Below are positions 48,952 to 56,115 of a DNA stretch of 64,000 bases, piece by piece. Location of the stretch: positions 1 through 64,000 of the forward strand of contig NZ_SAUZ01000019.1 in the NCBI RefSeq assembly GCF_004022215.1, in the 5' to 3' direction. A model generated the notes under the pieces. The model was not told the DNA's origin and made no database searches. It worked only from the letters and a program-made list of their open reading frames with translations. The position numbers and the translations under genes were made by a program. Source of the stretch: Paenirhodobacter populi. Lineage in GTDB: Bacteria; Pseudomonadota; Alphaproteobacteria; Rhodobacterales; Rhodobacteraceae. Within the stretch, counting starts at the first letter, position 1. Every line of letters begins with the position of its first letter.

Positions 48952-50106
48952 CTATCCTTTTTCTTTCCTGCCATTGCTGGCCTGTGCCGTGGTTTGCATC
49001 CGGTTTGCAAAAGCCGTTTCCGGTGCGTTCTCAAAGCGCAGAATCGCGGCCTTCGCGATCGCCTCGGTAGAGGCGAGATAGTGCCGCAAAATCCGGGTCG
49101 CGCTTTCCAGCGTATGACCGGTGATCGCGCAGATCTGCGGTATCTCGCATCCAGCCTCTGCCAGCAGCGTGACAGCGGTTCCGCGGAGGTCGTGAAAATG
49201 CAGGAAGCCCTGCTTTTCTTCCTTGGTCAGTTCCTCGAAAGGGCGGGGATAAAAGCACGCGGTCTCCATGTGCTTTCGCCATGCCTTCCCGAGCTCCTTA
49301 TCGTTGCGCTCGGTATGCCACGGGCGGCCGTCGGCGCGAGTCAGAATGAACGGCCCTTGCCGCGCCATACCGTCCAGCATCCGTTTCAAGGCGGCGGAGA
49401 CGGGCACCGGCACCTTTCTCTTGCCCTTTGACTGGACAAGCCGGATCACCGCCCCGTCATAGTCCTGCCAGCGCAGGCGGATCAGGTCGCCATATCGCTG
49501 CCCGGTGTGGATCGCGAGAATCAGCGCCTGTTGCAGTTCAAGCGGCGCGACGGCCATGAATTTCGCAATGTCGGCTTCGGTCCAGATCATTTCCGACCTG
49601 TCTGAGACATAGGCGCGCTCGAAGCCTTCCAGCGGGTTCCGCATGATCTGTCCACGCCGTTTTGCTTCATTGAGCACCGCGCAGAAAACTGTCATGCGGT
49701 TGTCTGCCTCGCGCGGCCGGTCCAAGGCGATTTCCTCGTGATAGTCGATGAACAGCGCGTTCACCTTCGGGCTTTCCAAGGCCTTGATGGGTAGGGTGCC
49801 AAAGCGCGCTTCGATCACCGTCAGAAGCCGAAGGTATTCCTTCATGGTCGAAGGCGCTTTCGGGCGTCCCTTCTTGGTATGGGTGAATTTGCGGCCGGTG
49901 GTATAGTCGCGGATCAGCGCGGCAATGGTGCCGGTATCGCGGGCCGGGATCTTCTCGGCTTCCAGCCAAGCGGCCAGAAACTCGGGGCTGCCCGGCTCCC
50001 CCGGAAGCAAGGTGCCGGTCGCCCGGTGATAGCGATACACCTTCACCTTGCCGCCCGAGAGCCGCTTACGAACCGTGTTAACGCCCTTGATTGTCACCCT
50101 AGCCAT
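48952..50106 (-). CDS. int: Tyrosine site-specific integrase
   Basis: 384 residues. N-terminal arm-binding and core-binding domains, then a catalytic domain with Arg204 (HTGQRYGD), Lys near 229, His305/Arg308 (HFHDLRGT), His331 (ITGHTLES) and nucleophile Tyr343 (RHYLAS). All catalytic residues are present, so it should be active. The stop lies 16 bp from the attL core, the standard placement next to a tRNA target. Overlaps the 61-residue gene by 8 bp. The last of a four-gene minus-strand operon (79 aa, 48 aa, 61 aa, int). Confidence 0.97.
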   Translation of the reverse strand: MARVTIKGVNTVRKRLSGGKVKVYRYHRATGTLLPGEPGSPEFLAAWLEAEKIPARDTGTIAALIRDYTTGRKFTHTKKGRPKAPSTMKEYLRLLTVIEARFGTLPIKALESPKVNALFIDYHEEIALDRPREADNRMTVFCAVLNEAKRRGQIMRNPLEGFERAYVSDRSEMIWTEADIAKFMAVAPLELQQALILAIHTGQRYGDLIRLRWQDYDGAVIRLVQSKGKRKVPVPVSAALKRMLDGMARQGPFILTRADGRPWHTERNDKELGKAWRKHMETACFYPRPFEELTKEEKQGFLHFHDLRGTAVTLLAEAGCEIPQICAITGHTLESATRILRHYLASTEAIAKAAILRFENAPETAFANRMQTTAQASNGRKEKG

Positions 50107-50284
50107 TGCGTTTCATCCAGCTTTCCAAGGCAGCGTCAGCGCTGTCGGCCTTTGCCACCTGCGTCTGGACATGAATGCTGCCATCCGGAGCGATCACAAT
50201 GCCGGTGACGGGCAGGCCCATGTCTTGGGTCGCCTTCACCAGCCGCTTGAGATCAGGAACACGGAAGGGCAGCGGGGTTGCCAT
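50099..50284 (-). CDS. Small hypothetical protein (61 aa)
   Basis: Reads MATPLPFRVPDLKRLVKATQ, then GIVIAPDGSIHVQT near residue 30. Many phages and islands carry a short protein like this directly before the integrase. Its role is unknown; an excisionase-like function is possible but it lacks a clear helix-turn-helix. Overlaps int by 8 bp and starts 1 bp after the preceding stop. Confidence 0.7.
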   Translation of the reverse strand: MATPLPFRVPDLKRLVKATQDMGLPVTGIVIAPDGSIHVQTQVAKADSADAALESWMKRNG

Positions 50285-50285
50285 G

Positions 50286-50432
50286 TCAGGCCTCCGCCTC
50301 TTGCGCCATGTGCTGGCGAAGGATCGCGACGATTTCGCCGCCCTGCGAACGGATGTTCTTCACGGCCTGCATAGCCAGCCATTCCTTTACGTCTGCAGGA
50401 ATGACCAGTTTGAACTGGACTGCGTTATTCAC
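50286..50432 (-). CDS. Small ribbon-helix-helix-like protein (48 aa)
   Basis: GTG start at 50432 with GGGAGGG 8 bp upstream, stop at 50286. Product begins MNNAVQFKLVIPADVKEWLA and continues AVKNIRSQGGEIVAILRQHM. The FKLVIPADVKEWL / QGGEIVAILRQ layout matches Arc/MetJ ribbon-helix-helix repressors (beta strand, then two helices). It overlaps the preceding 79-residue gene by 8 bp and is followed after 1 bp by the 61-residue gene. Probably a DNA-binding regulator of the integration module. Confidence 0.7.
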   Translation of the reverse strand: MNNAVQFKLVIPADVKEWLAMQAVKNIRSQGGEIVAILRQHMAQEAEA

Positions 50433-50664
50433 CGTTGCCCTCCCTCGCCATATTTTTTCCAATTTTTTCCAAGGCTTTCAGCACCGGATTTCCCGCCAGA
50501 TCCGGTGGGAGCTTCACTTCTCGCTCTCTCAGCACTGCGAGAATGATCATTGTCTCGCGCTGAATGAGATCAATCGTCGCAGCCGCCTCGCTAAACACGT
50601 CTTTGATTTGGGCATCTGTCAGGCTTCGGGCCGCGTTCAAGGTCAGTTTGTTGTCAGGTTTCAT
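50425..50664 (-). CDS. Hypothetical protein (79 aa) of the element
   Basis: MKPDNKLTLNAARSLTDAQI begins it; the rest is helical (ATIDLIQRETMIILAVLRERE). ATG 50664 has GAGGAA upstream. First gene of the integrase operon, transcribed from the operator-rich region at 50691-50750. No family recognised. Confidence 0.65.
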   Translation of the reverse strand: MKPDNKLTLNAARSLTDAQIKDVFSEAAATIDLIQRETMIILAVLREREVKLPPDLAGNPVLKALEKIGKNMAREGNGE

Positions 50665-50690
50665 GGTTGGTTCCTCTTTCGCATAAGACC

Positions 50691-50750
50691 TGTCCGAATG
50701 ATGTCCTTTGGACTCTATTGAGTCAATCGCAATTTTATGTCCAATGGACA
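50691..50750. promoter_or_regulatory. Divergent control region with TGTCC/GGACA operators
   Basis: Contains TGTCC (50691), TGTCC-TTT-GGAC (50702-50713), GACTC-TATT-GAGTC (50711-50724) and the perfect palindrome TGTCCA-A-TGGACA (50738-50750). On the minus strand TTGACT (50726-50721), 17 bp, CATCAT (50703-50698) is a good promoter for the integrase operon, with an operator over its -10. The Arc-type repressor is encoded immediately on the other side. Confidence 0.65.
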
Positions 50751-50754
50751 CACT

Positions 50755-51117
50755 ATGTCTGAAATCGAGAAGCGCACCCTTTCCGACAAGTTCATGCTCC
50801 GGCTCCCTGATGGGATGCGGGACCGGATCAAGGCGGCCTCAGAAGCGAACAACCGATCCATGAACGCGGAGATCGTCGCGATTCTGGAAGAGAAGTTCCC
50901 GCCGCCGAATCCACCTAGCATTGACGAAATCTTAGGCCATGCCGCGCTTCTCGACCTATTCAATACCTTGCCAGAAGATCGCCCCGCGAAGGTGCTGGCA
51001 CTGAACGAGCGGCTTGCCGAGGCCGGAACAGTCGAACGGCTGACCCTGCGCAAAGGCAAAATCAAGACCGTAAGAATAGGCGAGCTCTGGGGCCCCGACA
51101 TGGCGATAGAGCCCTAG
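50755..51117 (+). CDS. Arc-family ribbon-helix-helix DNA-binding protein
   Basis: 120 residues. Residues 5-45 (EKRTLSDKFMLRLPDGMRDR, AASEANNRSMNAEIVAILEE) match the Arc repressor fold. A C-terminal extension of about 70 residues is unassigned. ATG 50755 is preferred over ATG 50737, which would lie inside the TGTCCAATGGACA operator. It is the only rightward gene at this end and its stop overlaps that of the convergent DUF2190 gene. A likely repressor of the divergent integrase operon and of itself. Confidence 0.85.
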   Translation: MSEIEKRTLSDKFMLRLPDGMRDRIKAASEANNRSMNAEIVAILEEKFPPPNPPSIDEILGHAALLDLFNTLPEDRPAKVLALNERLAEAGTVERLTLRKGKIKTVRIGELWGPDMAIEP

Positions 51118-51434
51118 CCCACCTTGACTTGAATGACGCTGGCGCTCGCCACTGCGGGTTCGGTCGCCACGCCGATCAGGGCGTTTCCGGTTGCCGTGGC
51201 CGTGGCGCGCTTAGTGGTCGCGTTCCAATACACCGCATCGCCGATCGCAAAAACGTCGTTTGCGGTCTTGTTGATCCAGAACACGCCGCGCGTGACCAGA
51301 ACAACCCGATCGCCTGCGGTTGCGTCAGCCGAGGCCACGCCCACGAGCTTGCCGGCCACAACCACGTCGCCGGCCTTGGCATCAAAATCCACGGGCAGAT
51401 AAAGGGAGTCGCCCGAATAGAGGTAGTTTTTCAT
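51114..51434 (-). CDS. DUF2190 family capsid cement/decoration protein
   Basis: 106 residues. NYLYSGDSLYLPVDFDAKAG, VGVASADATAGDRV and VYWNATTKRAT are the small beta-barrel pattern of DUF2190 proteins, which decorate phage heads. ATG 51434 has AAGGGA 8 bp upstream. Last gene of the morphogenesis operon, directly after the gpW-like gene. Confidence 0.85.
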   Translation of the reverse strand: MKNYLYSGDSLYLPVDFDAKAGDVVVAGKLVGVASADATAGDRVVLVTRGVFWINKTANDVFAIGDAVYWNATTKRATATATGNALIGVATEPAVASASVIQVKVG

Positions 51435-51436
51435 CT

Positions 51437-51652
51437 TCAAAATCCCTTGTTGGTGGAGAACCGAACGCTGCCGGGGCGCGCGGAGGCGGCCGCGGCGATG
51501 CGTCGCTCGAGGTCAGTGATAGCCGCCGCCAGTTCCGCTCCGGTCATGTATTCGACCTTGCGGCCATCGGAGAAGGTCACGGAGCGGGTGCCCGAGGCGC
51601 GGGCGCGCAGCAGCGCGTCCCGCATGGAGATCAGTTCTTCGGCAGAAGGCAT
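51437..51652 (-). CDS. gpW-like head-tail joining protein
   Basis: 71 residues. SAEELISMRDALLRARASGT, then VTFSDGRKVEYMTGAELAAA and a final helix resemble lambda gpW, which plugs the portal after packaging. In lambda-like phages this gene usually sits between terminase and portal; here it follows the capsid gene. ATG 51652 is preferred to ATG 51685, which overlaps the capsid gene. Confidence 0.8.
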   Translation of the reverse strand: MPSAEELISMRDALLRARASGTRSVTFSDGRKVEYMTGAELAAAITDLERRIAAAASARPGSVRFSTNKGF

Positions 51653-51656
51653 GGCC

Positions 51657-53531
51657 TCAGTCTTCCGTGCCGGCGAGAAGGCCAAAGATCATATCGCTGT
51701 CAGAAACAGGCAACTCGGTCGGGCTGATGATCAGCCGATGCCAGCCGCGCCAATCCACCCAGCCGGCGCCGAAATCGAGGCGGACCTTGGTCTGCACCCC
51801 GTCGATCTCGAAGCCGGTGCGGGTCTCGATCTGCGGGCCGGGGGCGCCCTCGAGGTAGGAATATTCCAGCCCTTCGACCTTGCTGGGGTCCGCCGCGAAA
51901 TACCACGCATTGCTCGGCAGGCGGGGGTCCACCAGAAGTTTCAAGTCGGCCGGGAAGGCATTCGGGGCGCCGTAGAGGCTACCGCGCAGGTTGGAGATCA
52001 TGCGCTCGAAGATATTCTCGAAGAGCGGATGCACCAGAACATAGCTCGGAGCCGCATCGATGAACTGCCCGCCCGGCCCCTTGCGCAGACGCATGGCGGT
52101 GCGGATCGCCGCGAGTGCGGTGAACGCCAGATTCTTCACGGTCGTGTCAGCCGAACCGGCGGTGATGGCATTGGCGATCACCTGCCAAAGGTCATCATCG
52201 GTATCGGCATTGTTCCGAGTCGCGTCGAACACCGGCATCCCGTCCGCCATTGCCGGGTTGCTGGAAACCATATTGGCAAGGTAGGCGTTCTCGAAGTCCC
52301 GCGCGGCCTCCCCCATCAACTTCGGCAGCGCGGAAAAGGCGCCGAGGTCATCGTTCACCAGCGCCTGACGCGAAATCCCGAAGATGCGGCCGAAGGTCTG
52401 GGCAGCGTATTTCTCGCCGGTTTCCGTCATGGTGCCGTGCGGGAACTCGCCAGCCTCGGGCACATGGATCAGGTTCGGCGCGGAGCCCAGCCCGACCTTG
52501 GATTTCGGCCGGAAATCGCGCACCGTGCTTTGCCGCGCGGCCTGGCGCACCCCGGCCGGGCCGGACTGATAAGACTGGCGAAGATTGCGCCCCACGGCAT
52601 CGCCCAGGATCAGGCCAAAGTCGCCGTTCACGTGCAACGCGCGGGTGATGATGCCTTCCGCCGCAAGGCCGGTCAGGCTGACACCCGATCGACGCAACGA
52701 ATCTCGGGCCAGGTCGATGAAGCTGGCATAGGCGAACTGCCGCGATTCGGGCGAGAGCTGATGTTCGGGATGCGAGCGGGCGAACAAAGCCTCGCCGGCG
52801 CGGGTGGCGATCACCGCTGGGTCGTCATGGCTGAACCCGACATGGGCGCGGGTGGTGCGCACATTCTGTTCCGCGCCGCGCTGGCGCATTGCCTCGAAGG
52901 CCGCGGCGCGGGCGGCCTCGACCGTGGTTTCGGCGTCGATCTGAGCATCGGTCCAAGCCTGATCGAGGCTGGCCGTCGCCGCGATGCTGCGGATTTCCGC
53001 GTTGATCTGGGCGCGCGTCATGGTGCCCGCATCATGGTTTTCCTGGGTTTCCGGCATGGGAATGTCCTCGCTCCTGAAGCCCGCTGCCGGATCTGCCGGC
53101 ACAGGCACGATTGAAATTTCAATGGGTTGCCACTTGGCTGCGGTGCGGATGCGATCCTTGCCACGGCGGGTTTCCGTCCAGGTCTCGACGCTGTAGCCGA
53201 TCGACAGGCCGCGCAGGGTGCCGTCCGCGATATCCGCCAGCACCGCCCTTGCGGCGTCATTTGAGCGGAAGCGCAGGCGGACCCAGAGCCCCTCTGGCCG
53301 GACCTCGGCCGCGTCAACGACGCCCAGTTGATCTTTGGTCGAGCTTGCGCGGTGCGCGTCCAGAACCGGAGCGCCGATCAAGCGGGACAGGTCAGCGCCG
53401 GCCAGGTCCAGGCGCTCGGTGAAGCCGCTGCGGCGCACCTCGGCCCCCGTGCTGGCGATCGCCTCAACGGTGCGGGCTTCCAGGTTGACGCTTGAAACGG
53501 CAGGCGCGGCGGCGCGCAGATGCAGGGTCAT
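51657..53531 (-). CDS. Fused prohead protease-major capsid protein
   Basis: 624 residues. Residues 15-150 are an HK97-type (U35) prohead protease with His60 (LDAHRASS) and Ser110 (GLSIGYS). A linker near residues 155-190 (VPVPADPAAGFRSED) leads to an HK97-fold major capsid protein. Its recognisable parts are GEFPHGTMTETGEKYAAQTF, ISRQALVNDDLGAF and DPRLPSNAWYFAADP. Fusion makes scaffold/protease and shell stoichiometric before self-cleavage. Overlaps the portal gene by 4 bp. Confidence 0.93.
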   Translation of the reverse strand: MTLHLRAAAPAVSSVNLEARTVEAIASTGAEVRRSGFTERLDLAGADLSRLIGAPVLDAHRASSTKDQLGVVDAAEVRPEGLWVRLRFRSNDAARAVLADIADGTLRGLSIGYSVETWTETRRGKDRIRTAAKWQPIEISIVPVPADPAAGFRSEDIPMPETQENHDAGTMTRAQINAEIRSIAATASLDQAWTDAQIDAETTVEAARAAAFEAMRQRGAEQNVRTTRAHVGFSHDDPAVIATRAGEALFARSHPEHQLSPESRQFAYASFIDLARDSLRRSGVSLTGLAAEGIITRALHVNGDFGLILGDAVGRNLRQSYQSGPAGVRQAARQSTVRDFRPKSKVGLGSAPNLIHVPEAGEFPHGTMTETGEKYAAQTFGRIFGISRQALVNDDLGAFSALPKLMGEAARDFENAYLANMVSSNPAMADGMPVFDATRNNADTDDDLWQVIANAITAGSADTTVKNLAFTALAAIRTAMRLRKGPGGQFIDAAPSYVLVHPLFENIFERMISNLRGSLYGAPNAFPADLKLLVDPRLPSNAWYFAADPSKVEGLEYSYLEGAPGPQIETRTGFEIDGVQTKVRLDFGAGWVDWRGWHRLIISPTELPVSDSDMIFGLLAGTED

Positions 53532-54835
53532 GGCTTCGGCTCCTGTTGCTGGCGCTCACGGTCGCGGGCGCGCTCCTCGTCCAGCTCGTCGATGTCTCGG
53601 CCGCGGGCGGCGACAGACTCTTCCCGGCTCTTTAGCCCCGCGCCGATCGCTGCAATCTCGGCCTCGACCTCGTTGCGAGGATCGACCCACTGCCAGCCGG
53701 GCGGCACGAACCGCACGGCCTTGTATTGCTCGGCCTGCTCGCGCTGAAAATCGCCCGCCAAGGCACGGACCTCGATCCAGCGCCGCCAGAGTGGCAGCAG
53801 AAATTGCGCCTCGATCAGGCTGCGTTGCAGCGCCTCACACCGCCGGCGGACTTCCAGGATACCGACTCTGGCCGATGAATAGTTAGTCTGCGACAGGTCG
53901 CCGCTCAGCATCTCGGCGGTTAACCCGGTTCCGGCTGCGATTTCGCGATCTTGGGTGCGCAGAAACTCAATGGCCTGTTGCAGTCCCTGACCGGGAGTCG
54001 AGAACGTGACATCAGCGCCAGGCGGCAACACCCGCATCGCACCAGGTTCGAGCGAAACGTTCAGCGCCCCGGCGGCGCCGTCACCATCGAACCCCGCCGA
54101 TCCGCCTTCGGGGTCGCGGATGAAGCCAGTGATCAGCGACTGCACTTTCAGCGCCATCAACATGGCGTCGGAAGCCTCGTCCCGATCGCGGAGCTTCAAC
54201 AGAACGGGCGACAGCCACGACAGGCCGCGCACCTGCCCCGGAAACTGCGTGTCATAGACATGCAGAATGTCCGATGCCGGCACCCGCACCGGCGCGCCAT
54301 AGAAGCCAAAGGGCTGGTCGGGCGCATCGCGCAGAACATGATACGCGATCGGCTCGTCGTTCGGGTCCAGTTCCACCCCCGCCACGATCCGGCGCCCGGC
54401 GCCCAGGTCTCGGGTCAGGCTCGGATCGATCTGGTCGGCGGACAGCAATCTGACGCGAAACGTGCCGTCCGCTGCGACAAAGGTCTGCACGAAAGCCTCG
54501 CCATCGCGCACGAGACCGCGGGCCAGCGGCAGCATAAGCGGCCGAAAAAGCGCCTCGAACCCCTCGGCCAGAGATCGGCGGATTTCCGGGTCGGGATACT
54601 GCGGCCGGGCTTGCCAGCCCTTGCCGCCCACCAGGTTGGATGCCCAGACCTCGACAATCCGTTGCCCATAGGGCGTGTTCGCATAAACGCCCGATGCCCG
54701 CGCCTTGGCCGGGCCGCGCGCGCCAAGGGTCTGCGAAGCGGGCGCGGTCAGGGCAGATGCACCTTCCCATCTCCGGCCGCCCGCGCCAGCCTCGACGCCC
54801 ACAGATCGTTTGAAGATGCGCCCCCAAAAGCCCAT
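53528..54835 (-). CDS. Phage portal protein, lambda family
   Basis: 435 residues. Contains YANTPYGQRIVEVWASNLVGG near residue 50, VRLLSADQIDPSL and VPASDILHVYDTQFPGQVRG, typical of lambda gpB-like portals. It forms the dodecameric DNA entry channel. Overlaps the HTH gene stop by 1 bp (TGATG) and the protease-capsid gene by 4 bp. Confidence 0.95.
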   Translation of the reverse strand: MGFWGRIFKRSVGVEAGAGGRRWEGASALTAPASQTLGARGPAKARASGVYANTPYGQRIVEVWASNLVGGKGWQARPQYPDPEIRRSLAEGFEALFRPLMLPLARGLVRDGEAFVQTFVAADGTFRVRLLSADQIDPSLTRDLGAGRRIVAGVELDPNDEPIAYHVLRDAPDQPFGFYGAPVRVPASDILHVYDTQFPGQVRGLSWLSPVLLKLRDRDEASDAMLMALKVQSLITGFIRDPEGGSAGFDGDGAAGALNVSLEPGAMRVLPPGADVTFSTPGQGLQQAIEFLRTQDREIAAGTGLTAEMLSGDLSQTNYSSARVGILEVRRRCEALQRSLIEAQFLLPLWRRWIEVRALAGDFQREQAEQYKAVRFVPPGWQWVDPRNEVEAEIAAIGAGLKSREESVAARGRDIDELDEERARDRERQQQEPKP

Positions 54836-55296
54836 CAGAGCCCCCGAATGCGGCGAATCTGCATCTCGAAATCCGCCTTCGCAGCGGCATAAGCATCAGG
54901 GCCGCCATAGCCTGTTTCAGGATCGAGGGTTGCCGCAATATGGTGGCAAAACCAATCGGCCAGTTCGCGGCCGAAATCCTCAAGAGAAATCGCCTCAAGG
55001 CCCCCGATACCGGGCGGCGCGTGCAAAGGCGTCCCCTTCATAAAGGTCTCGAAAGCGTCTGCTCCATTCGCAAACGTCGCCGCCGTGATCGTGCTTGCTC
55101 CGGCCTCGATCAGCACTTTGGCAGCATATGCTTTCAGGCAGTCGCCGAAGCCCCATTCAGCGGTCTTGCCTTTCCCCGGCGCCTGATCAGGCAGCAGCCC
55201 GCCACGCTTGCGCCAAGTCTTGAAGGTTTCGAGCTTCACGCCCAGAAACGCGGCAAGGGCTTCGGTCGAAATTCTCTGTGTGCTGATCGTGCGCAT
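54835..55296 (-). CDS. MerR/excisionase-like helix-turn-helix protein
   Basis: 153 residues. Residues 5-60 (RISTEALAAFLGVKLETFKT, WRKRGGLLPDQ, then GFGDCLKAYAAKVLIEAG) look like a winged helix of the MerR/AlpA type. A helical tail ends in QIRRIRGL. ATG 55296 is the start; the frame continues upstream without a ribosome site. As first gene before portal and capsid, it may regulate the morphogenesis operon, perhaps through the inverted repeat over its own promoter. Confidence 0.65.
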   Translation of the reverse strand: MRTISTQRISTEALAAFLGVKLETFKTWRKRGGLLPDQAPGKGKTAEWGFGDCLKAYAAKVLIEAGASTITAATFANGADAFETFMKGTPLHAPPGIGGLEAISLEDFGRELADWFCHHIAATLDPETGYGGPDAYAAAKADFEMQIRRIRGL

Positions 55297-55324
55297 TGAC
55301 TGTCCGGAAAACGGGATAGAATCG

Positions 55325-55359
55325 AACCTTATTTGAGGTTCATCTGGGTTTTTTGTCAA
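55325..55359 (-). promoter_or_regulatory. Promoter of the HTH-portal-capsid operon with overlapping inverted repeat
   Basis: On the minus strand TTGACA (55359-55354), 17-bp spacer, TCAAAT (55336-55331). The inverted repeat AACCT-TATTTG-AGGTT (55325-55340) covers the -10 box, in position for repression. The 55360-55506 stretch beyond holds no gene. Confidence 0.65.
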
Positions 55360-55506
55360 TGCGGAGCCTTCCGCCCCGTGCCTTGCGAGGGCTGGTGCCT
55401 GCCGCGCGCATGGAAATATGCGCCGCAGGCTCTCGGGGTTAAGCAGCACTCGCCGAGTTGCTGGCGGCTTTCGGGTGAATCAAGTAAGCCCCGAGGCGAC
55501 GCAGCC

Positions 55507-56094
55507 TTATCCCGGATTCAGCTCACGCCAGAACACCGCGATCTTCTTGCGGAGGCAACTCGGGTCCGGTGTTTCACCGGTGTCCGATCGCCGCTCGAAC
55601 CAGCCAAGCATTTCGTCCACCAGATCCTTTTGGTGCTCCGGCAGGCCATGATTATGGATTCGCATGATCAGGGCAGAATAGAACCCATCCCAATCCCAAT
55701 TTGATTTCCCGCCGCGATAGTTCGGATTCCTCGGGACAAGCTCACACTCGATCTCGAACTTCTCGATCTCGCCGGCGGTGATCAGGATATCGCGCGCCTC
55801 AAGCACAATGGCTTCCTCGCGCGGAATGACTTTCCAGCCATCAGGCGATTCATCGGGCAGAAACATGCGGATTCGTGCCGGCCTAGCGATCGATCCGTCG
55901 CGGGGGAACAGATCGAAAACTTCCGAAGCCTGAATATGGGCAAGCCCGCAAAAATTGATCGCCTCGGAAAAAGGGATTCGGGCGGACAGCCTGATCCTGT
56001 CCATCATGGAAAATTCAATGATGTCCGCCGGCGCGCAGCGGAGGCGCGCAGCTATTTCAAAAACCGTGAACAGATATCTGCGGGGAAGCGTCAT
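55507..56094 (-). CDS. Hypothetical protein of the element (195 aa)
   Basis: Reads MTLPRRYLFTVFEIAARLRC, APADIIEFSMMDRIRLSARI, and further on IRMFLPDESPDGWKVIPREE. The N-terminal part resembles a helix-turn-helix that recognises target DNA, as in phage-encoded regulators, but no family is certain. Lower GC than its neighbours. Lies between terminase and the portal operon, where unrelated accessory genes are often inserted. ATG 56094 has TGAGG 9 bp upstream. Confidence 0.6.
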   Translation of the reverse strand: MTLPRRYLFTVFEIAARLRCAPADIIEFSMMDRIRLSARIPFSEAINFCGLAHIQASEVFDLFPRDGSIARPARIRMFLPDESPDGWKVIPREEAIVLEARDILITAGEIEKFEIECELVPRNPNYRGGKSNWDWDGFYSALIMRIHNHGLPEHQKDLVDEMLGWFERRSDTGETPDPSCLRKKIAVFWRELNPG

Positions 56095-56115
56095 AATGTT
56101 ATACCTCACAAAGGC

